In this document: positions 36,148-43,878 of the stretch, one piece after another
How the letters are laid out: each line of letters begins with the position of its first letter
Position numbering within the stretch: position 1 is the stretch's first letter
Source: Chitinophaga sp. LS1
GTDB lineage: Bacteria > Bacteroidota > Bacteroidia > Chitinophagales > Chitinophagaceae
NCBI RefSeq assembly: GCF_034274695.1
Contig: NZ_CP128362.1
Coordinates: forward strand, 4,032,501-4,096,500
Length of the DNA: 64,000 nt
Direction: 5' to 3'
The notes under the pieces: generated by a model
Database searches by the model: none
What the model was told of the DNA's origin: nothing
What the model saw: the letters and a program-made list of their open reading frames with translations, nothing else
Made by a program: the position numbers and the translations under genes

Positions 36148-37524
36148 ATGAACAATAAATATCTCTCAATGCTGTTGTTAAGTGGTCTTGCGCTGACCAG
36201 CAGCTGTAGTAAATATACGGATGTAAAAACACAGGGTAGCCTGATACCGAGTGCCATTGATAATTATCGTTACCTTTTGAACGGTACCTCCACTTTTGAA
36301 CCGGGGGGTATGATGACGGACCTGGCAGCAGCGGACGTGGCCATTGTGGATAGTGCACAGCAGGAGACGATAGAAGGATACAGTGACTATTTATTTATCA
36401 GGAATGTTTATACCTGGAAGGCACCGATCTTTGAAGTGACCACCAGCCATGATCCAGACTGGGATACTTATTACGGGCGTATTTATAATTGTAATATAAT
36501 TGTCAACGAAGTTCCTACTAGTACGGGGGGAACTGATTCTGCAAAAGCGGAGCTGATAGCAGAGGCGCTGACACATCGTGCAGATGCTTATCTTAACCTG
36601 GTGAATGAATACGCTAAACCGTACGGTACCACTTCATCATCAGATCTTGGTGTGCCGCTTGTGCTGACACCGGATCTGAACCAGAAACTGAATCGTGCTA
36701 CGGTCGCTACTGTGTACAACAAGATTGAGGCAGACCTGAAAATTGCCCTACAATCCCTGCCTACAGCAAGCAGTTATAACACCTTGCCTGATAAGGCGGC
36801 CGCTTACTCGCTGCTGGCACGTTTTTACCTGTTGAAAAGTGATTATGTAAATGCTGGCCTGTATGCAGATAGTACACTGGAATTGCAAAATACATTGAAC
36901 GACCTGGGTACTATTAATACCATACCTTACAGGAAGAGTGATCCGGAAATCATCTTTGGGAAAATAGCCGCCTCCGGCTTTACCTATTCTCCTTACATCC
37001 TGCGTCTGAGTGATGATATCCTGAACCTGCTGGGTACTAGTGATATGCGATACCAGTTGTTCACAAATGATGCTGCCAGCTATTTTGGTAGTGACTATAC
37101 CGGCCGGTATTTTAGTCGTGAGCAAATCAACTATGAAAACAGGAATATTGGTACATCTGTTCCAGAGATGATCCTGATAAAGGCAGAAAGCCTGGCACGT
37201 GCTGGTGATGCAACTGGTGCCATGGAAGAGGTAAATGTGTTGAGACAAAAACGTTTTCAGGCCGCTGACTACGTAGCAATGACTGCCACTGATAAAAACG
37301 ATGCGATTGTAAAAGTGGTAGAAGAGCGCAGACGTGAATTCATGTGCCGCCTGCTGCCATGGATGGATCAGCGCCGTTTGAAAGATGATCCTTTGTTTAC
37401 AAAGACATATACACGTACCTGGCAGGGGCAGACTTATACACTGGACCCATCCAGCAACAGGTATGTATTCCCGATTGCGACTTATGTGATTGGACTGAAT
37501 CCTGAGATAGAACAAAATCCGTGA
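36148..37524 (+). CDS. SusD/RagB-type outer-membrane lipoprotein
   Basis: 458 residues. Lipobox LTSSCSK (Cys20). SusD features: TPR-like helices (AELIAEALTHRADAYLNLVN then YAKPYG), KAAAYSLLARFYLLKSDYVN, SVPEMILIKAESLARAGDA, VEERRREFMCRLLPWMDQRR and the terminal VFPIATYVIGLNPEIEQNP. Forms the lid of the SusC transporter encoded 18 bp upstream and binds substrate at the surface. Confidence 0.95.
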   Translation: MNNKYLSMLLLSGLALTSSCSKYTDVKTQGSLIPSAIDNYRYLLNGTSTFEPGGMMTDLAAADVAIVDSAQQETIEGYSDYLFIRNVYTWKAPIFEVTTSHDPDWDTYYGRIYNCNIIVNEVPTSTGGTDSAKAELIAEALTHRADAYLNLVNEYAKPYGTTSSSDLGVPLVLTPDLNQKLNRATVATVYNKIEADLKIALQSLPTASSYNTLPDKAAAYSLLARFYLLKSDYVNAGLYADSTLELQNTLNDLGTINTIPYRKSDPEIIFGKIAASGFTYSPYILRLSDDILNLLGTSDMRYQLFTNDAASYFGSDYTGRYFSREQINYENRNIGTSVPEMILIKAESLARAGDATGAMEEVNVLRQKRFQAADYVAMTATDKNDAIVKVVEERRREFMCRLLPWMDQRRLKDDPLFTKTYTRTWQGQTYTLDPSSNRYVFPIATYVIGLNPEIEQNP

Positions 37525-37531
37525 TTATATA

Positions 37532-39490
37532 ATGAAAGGAATGAAATTTAGTGGCCTTGTTCTGCTTGCCCTGTGTGCTATTACCAGCACACAGGCGCAG
37601 AAGAGGTTGAAGATGACACCAGAACGACCTTACATTGGAGATACCGTTCACCTGTTGTATCATCCTGATGCTGACATGTTGAAAACAGGCAAGTCTGTAC
37701 TCGGTGCTGTATATATTTATGATACTACCTATCACTGGACAGCACTGGACTTACCATTGACAAAAACAGACAGCGGATATACAGCTACAGTACCCCTGAC
37801 CCTCGATAAAGGGCTGTGGGCATTTAAGTTCAGAGCGGGTGATGCAACTGATAATAATAATGACACCGGTTACATCATAATGGGGTCAGAGCCGGGCAGG
37901 CAGGCGAAAGGTGCGTATGCCGGTTATGGTTCACTTCGTGCACGTGATTACCAGATGGGAATACCAGGTTATTACAAAGATTTTAGTATCGGCGATTCTG
38001 CCATGTTCTTTTGGATGGGGCAGGAGATCGGTTACTGGAGAGCGGGCAGAACATTGATCTGGCCTTATGCAAAAGCAAGGGCAGCTATGGAGCGGCAGGC
38101 CGGTATGAACCCGGAAACTTCTTCTTCCATCAATAATGCAGCGGCTTATATGCTGCATGCCCCCAATCTTTCTCAGAAGGATTTATTTACACTGGCCCTG
38201 ATTAACGAGCGCTATCTTCTCAGGAAAGAAAGAAGCGATTCTATCCGTGCGGCTATCAGTGTACAATATCCAAATGGGATAATAAAGAAACTGAGTGATT
38301 ACAAAGCCATGGTGAATGAGCGGGATGCAGATAAAAAACTGGCACTGTCTGAGCAGTTCCTGAAAAATTATACACCTGATAAAGAACTGGATGACCTGGC
38401 AGGGATCGATTATGACAGGGGCGTGTGGAGAAACATCTTTGCTATTTCAATTGCAAAAGGTGATACGGCTGTACTGGCAAAATATATTGATGCCACTAAC
38501 CTGAATCAACTGGCATTTGCCTATTACAAGATGGTAGAAATCCCTTATGCTGATTGGAAGACCATGCCGGCAAAACAGGCGTATCCATTTTCACAGCGCA
38601 TTATGAATAAACTGGCTTACCTGAAAGCACATAAACCAGCCGAATATTATTACTATACGCCATTAGAATTTGAAGCTTATATAGACGGTCTTTTCAAGCA
38701 TGACTATATCACCCATACAGCCATCCTGAAAGAGACGGGCAGAGAAAAGGAAGCTTTGCCACTGGCATTAAAACTTCAGGAAGATCTGCAATATAGCAAT
38801 GCTACCCTGAATCAGCTGGAAGCAGCTTTGCTGGAAAAAGCCGGCAGAAAAAAAGAACTGACGAAAGTACTGCACAACAGCTTGCGCATGAACCAGGCTT
38901 CTGCACAGATGCTGGACATGATGAAAAAGGAATACCTGCAAACGCATAAGGATACAGAAGGATTTGATGATTACCTGAATTCCATGAAAGACGCACATAC
39001 AATGGAGTTACTGCGTGCGCATGTACTGGAAGGTAAAATGGATAGAGCAGCAGTACCATTTGAGATGAAAGACCTGGAAGGGAAAACGGTTTCATTAGAG
39101 GCTCAGAAAGGCAAGATAGTAGTGATGGATTTCTGGGCTACCTGGTGTGCACCCTGCAAGGCGGCAATGCCTGGTATGCAGCTGGCACAGGAGCATTTTA
39201 AGAATGACAGTAATGTGGTTTTCTTTTATATTGATACGCAGGAGCGCGATCCGGAGTATAAAAAGAAGGTAGCGCAATTTATAAAAGAGAAGAAATATCC
39301 ATTTAAAGTGTTGTTTGATAATGGAGATGAATTTTACAGCAAGTATGCAAAACTGATCCAGACATCCGGTATTCCTTTTAAGGTGGTGATAGATGGAAAA
39401 GGACAGGTACGATTTGCTCAGACTGGGTATATGGGTAGTCCAAGTGGTCTGGCAGATGAAATTGAAACCATGGTTTCTCTGGCAAAATGA
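37532..39490 (+). CDS. TlpA-like thioredoxin-domain protein of the Sus operon
   Basis: 652 residues. Signal peptide (FSGLVLLALCAITSTQAQ). The N-terminal two thirds are a beta-rich domain then helical repeats (TPERPYIGDTVHLLYHPDAD; ALPLALKLQEDLQYSNATLN). The C-terminal 145 residues are a TlpA/AhpC-TSA fold with redox centre FWATWCAPCKAAMP (Cys about 538 and 541) and cis-Pro loop SGIPFKVVIDGKGQVR. Periplasmic reductase or disulfide handler. Such genes are common in Bacteroidota Sus operons that lack glycosidases. Seven bases after susD. Confidence 0.88.
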   Translation: MKGMKFSGLVLLALCAITSTQAQKRLKMTPERPYIGDTVHLLYHPDADMLKTGKSVLGAVYIYDTTYHWTALDLPLTKTDSGYTATVPLTLDKGLWAFKFRAGDATDNNNDTGYIIMGSEPGRQAKGAYAGYGSLRARDYQMGIPGYYKDFSIGDSAMFFWMGQEIGYWRAGRTLIWPYAKARAAMERQAGMNPETSSSINNAAAYMLHAPNLSQKDLFTLALINERYLLRKERSDSIRAAISVQYPNGIIKKLSDYKAMVNERDADKKLALSEQFLKNYTPDKELDDLAGIDYDRGVWRNIFAISIAKGDTAVLAKYIDATNLNQLAFAYYKMVEIPYADWKTMPAKQAYPFSQRIMNKLAYLKAHKPAEYYYYTPLEFEAYIDGLFKHDYITHTAILKETGREKEALPLALKLQEDLQYSNATLNQLEAALLEKAGRKKELTKVLHNSLRMNQASAQMLDMMKKEYLQTHKDTEGFDDYLNSMKDAHTMELLRAHVLEGKMDRAAVPFEMKDLEGKTVSLEAQKGKIVVMDFWATWCAPCKAAMPGMQLAQEHFKNDSNVVFFYIDTQERDPEYKKKVAQFIKEKKYPFKVLFDNGDEFYSKYAKLIQTSGIPFKVVIDGKGQVRFAQTGYMGSPSGLADEIETMVSLAK

Positions 39491-39583
39491 TAATTGATAA
39501 TTGATAACAAAGAGTGATGAACCCCGGTTGCAGGCGCTTCTTCTTAACCGGGGGAGCGCTGCTTCTGTTTAAAGATAAATGAC

Positions 39584-40660
39584 ATGAGATTATTATTGAT
39601 ATTACTTTTGATCAGTATACAGGGAATGGGGCAATACATTTCCAAAGCCGTAGATTATTACAATGCAGATAGCAGTATACATTTTGGGGGTACGTTAACA
39701 ATACCATCGGGGATGGAATCATTTCCGGCGGTGGTCATTGTATCAGGCACGGGCAGGCAGGATCGCGACGGTACCATGGCGGGGCACAAAATGTTCAAAG
39801 TGATCGCTGAATACCTGAGTACCAATGGAATAGCGGTATTAAGGGTAGATGACAGGGGGACTGGTACTACTACAGGCGACTATGAAAAAGCGACAACGGC
39901 AGATTTTGCGGCAGATGCAGTGACGGCAGCCGCATTTTTAAAGGCGATTACGGGCGTGAATGGCGTTGGTCTGATTGGACATAGTGAAGGGGGAGCAGCG
40001 GCTTATATGGCGGCTGTAAATAGCAAAGACGTAAGGTTTGTAATTAGTCTGGCAGGTTTGGCTACGACCGGGTTAAAGGCATTGCAGGCACAGAACAGGG
40101 CGATCGTGGCAAGTGCTGGGATTCCTGTATTGATGCAGCAGCGGTTCAATGCCATTAATGATATTATGTTTGATACGGCGTATGCGTATGCTGCATCGCC
40201 GGACATGGAGCATCATTTGAGGGGTGCTTTTGCAGCATGGAATTCGGCTGATCTGGCAAAGGGAGCGCAGGATTCGGTATATGCCAGGAGCCGGGATCAC
40301 TTCTTTTTCCCTTTGGAGTCTTATATCAGGCAGGCGACAGGGCCGTGGTACAGGTATCATATCCGTTTTGACCCGGTTCCCTGGTTGAAACAGGTAAAAG
40401 TGCCTGTATTGGCTTTTAATGGGGATAAAGATATCATGGTGGACGCAGATGAGAATTTAGGAAATTATAAAAAATATGTTCACCGGGCAAAGGTGATTAA
40501 GGAGCCGGGATTGAACCATTTGTTCCAGCATTGTGTAACCTGTACCATGCAGGAACCAGTGTCATTGAAGGAAGATTTTGCCCCGGAAGTACTAAAAGAG
40601 ATGGTTTTATGGATAAATGGAATGAAAATTGATGTAAACGGCGTTCAGGTTATAAAGTGA
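39584..40660 (+). CDS. Secreted alpha/beta hydrolase
   Basis: 358 residues. Short signal peptide (LLLILLLISIQGMGQ). The alpha/beta fold shows an oxyanion region AVVIVSGTGRQDRDG, the elbow GLIGHSEGGAAA with nucleophile Ser, VLAFNGDKDIMVDADENLG (Asp) and a late His in EPGLNHLFQHC. Likely a periplasmic esterase or peptidase-like hydrolase for the imported substrate; specificity unknown. It follows the TlpA gene after 93 bp that contain a CCCCGGTT/AACCGGGG hairpin (39522-39553). Confidence 0.85.
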   Translation: MRLLLILLLISIQGMGQYISKAVDYYNADSSIHFGGTLTIPSGMESFPAVVIVSGTGRQDRDGTMAGHKMFKVIAEYLSTNGIAVLRVDDRGTGTTTGDYEKATTADFAADAVTAAAFLKAITGVNGVGLIGHSEGGAAAYMAAVNSKDVRFVISLAGLATTGLKALQAQNRAIVASAGIPVLMQQRFNAINDIMFDTAYAYAASPDMEHHLRGAFAAWNSADLAKGAQDSVYARSRDHFFFPLESYIRQATGPWYRYHIRFDPVPWLKQVKVPVLAFNGDKDIMVDADENLGNYKKYVHRAKVIKEPGLNHLFQHCVTCTMQEPVSLKEDFAPEVLKEMVLWINGMKIDVNGVQVIK

Positions 40661-40668
40661 TCATCAAT

Positions 40669-41184
40669 ATGAAAAAATTATTAATACTGGCGGCCATGGT
40701 GGGCCTGTCAGCCTGTTCAAACCCAACCCCGGAGAATTATTTTGATACAGCTGTACTGAATACTAACATTATTAATGATTTTGGGAGCGATGCATTGACG
40801 AAAATGCTGATTGCCCAGAATGTGAAATACAATGGTACTTTGCCAAATGGTCCGAATGCGGCGGCGAAGATGATAGATGGGAAGGTACAGTATATAGAGA
40901 AGACGCTGGTGAAAGTAAAGGATCTGAAGGAGACGGAGGAAACGAAGACGATGCTGAAAACGTCTGAGGCTTTGTTTGAGTATGTGCTGCCGGTATATAA
41001 GAATGAGTACAAGGCGCTGGCGAAGATGAGTGATGATGGTGGTACGCAGGAAGACGTGTTATCGTTGGGGAAGGAGATAAATGAGAAGTATGGGGAGCGG
41101 TTTGATTCTTTGTTTGATGTGTTGACGGCGGAGGGGAAGAAGTATGCGGCGGCGCATGATATAAAGGTGAACTGGGGGAATTAG
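40669..41184 (+). CDS. Small lipoprotein of unknown function
   Basis: 171 residues from ATG 40669; a GTG at 40657 overlaps the previous stop and is less likely. Lipobox LSACSN (Cys16). The mature part is mainly helical and charged (YIEKTLVKVKDLKETEETKT; YKNEYKALAKMSDDGGTQED). I do not recognise a family. It is the last gene of the sigma-to-lipoprotein operon and is followed by a terminator at 41249. It may be a periplasmic accessory of the transport system, but nothing in the sequence proves this. Confidence 0.8.
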   Translation: MKKLLILAAMVGLSACSNPTPENYFDTAVLNTNIINDFGSDALTKMLIAQNVKYNGTLPNGPNAAAKMIDGKVQYIEKTLVKVKDLKETEETKTMLKTSEALFEYVLPVYKNEYKALAKMSDDGGTQEDVLSLGKEINEKYGERFDSLFDVLTAEGKKYAAAHDIKVNWGN

Positions 41185-41248
41185 TGAGGGGTTAGATTTT
41201 TATGAGCGATTTAGTTATTTAAATTGGCAATTTTTTGATTTTAATATT

Positions 41249-41280
41249 AGCGGGCAGGGAGTTTTTCCTGCCCGCTTTTG
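41249..41280 (+). terminator. Terminator of the first Sus operon
   Basis: 10-bp stem AGCGGGCAGG / CCTGCCCGCT, loop GAGTTTTT, followed by TTTTGTTTT. Confidence 0.88.
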
Positions 41281-41466
41281 TTTTACAAAAGAAACTATTG
41301 AAGTATTGAAAGTTACCTTATGAGGGAATTGATAAGAGGGAGAGTGGTTATTGAATAGAATATAAAGGGATTTTTGGTATTAATTTGTTTTGTTAATTGA
41401 TGAGAAAGTATTATATTTATTATAGCCATAGCATAACAATTGTTTTTAATTTAAAAACCTTATTCA

Positions 41467-41691
41467 ATGCTGGCTATTGGCCCGGATTGGGCAATAGAAT
41501 CAGTGGAGGTGCACATCATCTCCCAATTGTTTAACCTAACCCTTCGTGAAGCAAAAGAATGGATAGATTCCTTACATGTTATTCTCGGAAAAGAAAGAGG
41601 AGAACAAGTTAACCTATGCGAATTCTGTACCTACCATGGATTTGATATTGACATATTAATTCCTGATTTCATTGCGCTCACTGGGTATTAA
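41467..41691 (+). CDS. Small hypothetical protein (74 aa) upstream of a multi-hairpin region
   Basis: 74 residues, amphipathic helix-like (LFNLTLREAKEWIDSLHVIL) with a mid CxxC-type pair (NLCEFCTYHG) and an acidic hydrophobic end (DIDILIPDFIALTGY). I recognise no family. It is preceded by AT-rich DNA with a promoter-like TTTG...TATATTTA pattern (about 41384-41420). It is followed with no intervening gene by six hairpins ending in a plus-strand terminator, so one transcript probably carries both. It stands convergent to the RloAB defence pair. The residue composition looks protein-like, but the coding claim is unproven. Confidence 0.55.
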   Translation: MLAIGPDWAIESVEVHIISQLFNLTLREAKEWIDSLHVILGKERGEQVNLCEFCTYHGFDIDILIPDFIALTGY

Positions 41692-41700
41692 AAAACTAAA

Positions 41701-41882
41701 CTCACATGGGAAAAAAATGTGAGCTGTTCACTGCGGTGAACAGCAAAGTCGTCAATCGTTAAGACCAGCTGGTCTTAATGGCGAATGGCATGGTAATGTT
41801 TCCATTCGTAGCCGGCTGGTAAAAGTATTTTTTACCTGTTATGGCAAAATTAAGGATAAGCCTAAGTGGCTTATCCTTTTTT
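41701..41882 (+). ncRNA. Run of six hairpins ending in a terminator (possible structured RNA)
   Basis: H1 CTCACAT/ATGTGAG (41701-41723). H2 GCTGTTCAC-TGCG-GTGAACAGC (41723-41744). H3 perfect 20-nt palindrome with half TTAAGACCAG (41759-41778). H4 CGAATGG/CCATTCG (41782-41808). H5 GGTAAAA-GTATT-TTTTACC (41818-41836). H6 AAGGATAAGCC-TAAGT-GGCTTATCCTT then T6 (41852-41882). All six sit in 182 nt downstream of the 74-aa ORF. H6 also covers the stop codon of rloB on the other strand. The T tract shows plus-strand termination. No reverse transcriptase is nearby, so a retron is not supported. Confidence 0.5.
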
Positions 41883-42509
41883 ATTTGAGATCAATTTCTG
41901 GAAATAATTTTCTCCCATTATTTTGATAAGTCTATTAACCAGCATATATACTTTGGTCGTATTGTCAGCAGGGAAAAAATAGTTTGCGTTTTTTTCCAGT
42001 GAAGCCGCATTTTTTAAAGCTTTCTTTGTATAAGGTAAGATTTTTTCCGGCTGATAGCCGCCTTCGATTATGGTTGGAAGAATATGCTTCAATTCCTGTG
42101 GCTTCATACGAATGTTTGGAAGTTTTTTTTTGAAATGTATATAAAGCCATACTTCAAAGCAGGGATTACTTAATACCAGCTGCCAGTTCTTTGCTTTACA
42201 GATTTCGTATAATTCTCTGAATACATTTTCTTTATGATGATCTACATCCATTACCAGGTATACTTCATCAATTTCTGCAAGCCCTACTTTTTCAGCATGT
42301 GCTTCTGCCCGGGCAAGTACCCATTTCGGTGCTGACAGGGTTGGATTATCAGTATCCTTTCCTGCGATAGTCACTGTCAGTTTGGGCGAAGCTGCTTCGA
42401 AATGTTTGAAGTAATTAGGCTCTGTCAGTGCGCCTTCGCAGGCTATTACAATTCGGGATGCATCCCGGTAGGGTGGATGTTTTACATACGAGAGGTTTTC
42501 AATATTCAT
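41871..42509 (-). CDS. rloB: RloB-family protein (AbiL-type, TOPRIM-like)
   Basis: 212 residues. RloB/AbiLii signatures: IVIACEGALTEPNYFKHFEA near the N-terminus, an acidic cluster in EVYLVMDVDHHKENVF, and LSNPCFEVWLYIHFKKKLPN. These resemble the TOPRIM nuclease core seen in overcoming-lysogeny and PARIS-type effectors. Works with the RloA ATPase encoded four bases upstream; the pair is associated with phage abortive infection. The role as a nuclease is inferred from the family. Its stop codon lies inside the hairpin H6 of the convergent unit. Confidence 0.87.
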   Translation of the reverse strand: MNIENLSYVKHPPYRDASRIVIACEGALTEPNYFKHFEAASPKLTVTIAGKDTDNPTLSAPKWVLARAEAHAEKVGLAEIDEVYLVMDVDHHKENVFRELYEICKAKNWQLVLSNPCFEVWLYIHFKKKLPNIRMKPQELKHILPTIIEGGYQPEKILPYTKKALKNAASLEKNANYFFPADNTTKVYMLVNRLIKIMGENYFQKLISNKKG

Positions 42510-42513
42510 CGGG

Positions 42514-43689
42514 TTACCATTTTAATAATTCAAGAGGAGCAGTGAAAGGAATGGCGCCAAAGCGATTGATCAGATAGCCTTTGCGGATATCCAATTTGTT
42601 GTTAATAATGAAATCATTCAAGCTATAAAGTCCGGTAGCACCGGTTTCCTGATTTTTTACAGCAAACCATATTTCATCGTTACGGAATATATCGGGGTCG
42701 AGTAAATTTGATTCATGAGTAGTAAAGATGAGTTGGCCCTTTGATTTAGTGTAGTGCATGATTTTCTTTATCAATGCAATAATCAGAACAGGGTGAATAC
42801 TTTGTTCGACTTCATCTATTATAATAGTGGCAGGGCTGTGTATCATTGACCAGCATACCGGCATCAATTCCAACAGTCTTTTTGAACCTGTGGATTCTTC
42901 CATGAGATCGAATGGGAAGTTGTGATGGAAGGCGGTTATTAAATTAATAATTATCTGGTCATTCTCTTTGGTAGTAAATATTCTGCGGTTATTAACGGTG
43001 AAAATCTTACGGGGTTCAAGTAAAAGTTCCGGATGCTCATCTTTCGGATCATATTCAGCCATAAACTCAGTGCGTGTTGTTTTTTTAAGTGTGAGAAAAT
43101 CAATACCGGTATCTAATGTTCTGAGTAATTCATTGCTAAATGAAAAGAAAGCCGGATTGATGCAAAGTTCATGCAGGCACTCAATGAGGCCGGTATTATG
43201 ACGGATAATAATTAATTGAGTGGTGATCCAGGTGTATGCTTCTTTATGAGTATATAGACGGAGTTTATTTTCATGGTGTTTGAATAAGAGAGATGGTTCT
43301 TTATCAATACCCGATTCATACAGGTATTCTTCAAGAACGTTGTTATCATCAATAGTAAGGCCATATAAGAAAATTTTTTCAGCGGTAAAGAATTCAATTA
43401 AAAATGAGGATGGTTTGTCCTGATTTTCTATTTTTAACCTGAATTTTTGACGGCTATTACTCGTACTGATATAGCCAGCTTTAACCCAACATTGGAGATT
43501 CTCAAGCACATCAATGAGATTGGATTTTCCTGCACCATTAGCGCCATAAATAGCCGTTGATTTAAGCGCCTTTACTTTGCCCCCTTCATAAATGTGATGT
43601 GGATGACTGGTGCATGGCCCGGGAAAGGTATTAAACTCGGTGATTGCATCAAAGGACAGGAAGTTGGATATAACAAATCTTAAGAGCAT
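42514..43689 (-). CDS. rloA: RloA-family AAA ATPase (AbiL-type)
   Basis: 391 residues from ATG 43689; a TTG at 43728 is in frame, but the family start is MLLRFVISNFLSF. SMC/ABC-like AAA15/21 ATPase with Walker A GANGAGKSN (about 49-57), a signature-like stretch STGSKRLLELMP, Walker B TIIIDEVEQSIHP (about 292) and His switch QLIFTTHESNLLDP. Paired with rloB as in AbiL/RloAB systems and similar in plan to PARIS and OLD ATPase-TOPRIM modules. Its upstream region is shared with the divergent permease gene. Confidence 0.9.
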   Translation of the reverse strand: MLLRFVISNFLSFDAITEFNTFPGPCTSHPHHIYEGGKVKALKSTAIYGANGAGKSNLIDVLENLQCWVKAGYISTSNSRQKFRLKIENQDKPSSFLIEFFTAEKIFLYGLTIDDNNVLEEYLYESGIDKEPSLLFKHHENKLRLYTHKEAYTWITTQLIIIRHNTGLIECLHELCINPAFFSFSNELLRTLDTGIDFLTLKKTTRTEFMAEYDPKDEHPELLLEPRKIFTVNNRRIFTTKENDQIIINLITAFHHNFPFDLMEESTGSKRLLELMPVCWSMIHSPATIIIDEVEQSIHPVLIIALIKKIMHYTKSKGQLIFTTHESNLLDPDIFRNDEIWFAVKNQETGATGLYSLNDFIINNKLDIRKGYLINRFGAIPFTAPLELLKW

Positions 43690-43878
43690 ACAGGAGATAT
43701 AGGTTATTTTGAGTTTCGGGTTATTCAATGAATAGTAATATATGGATTTTAATTTATTTGTGTCCGATTGTGAACAATATTTGTTTGAAACCGAACATTG
43801 TTAGAATAATTGGTTATTGATTCTCAATCCATTCACAAAAGGCATTTTTATTGAGTATCTGCCTGCAAAACCCAGCCG

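Noticed and set aside
41701..41882. Retron ncRNA or CRISPR-like array
   Set aside because: No reverse transcriptase or cas gene is near, and the stems are all different.
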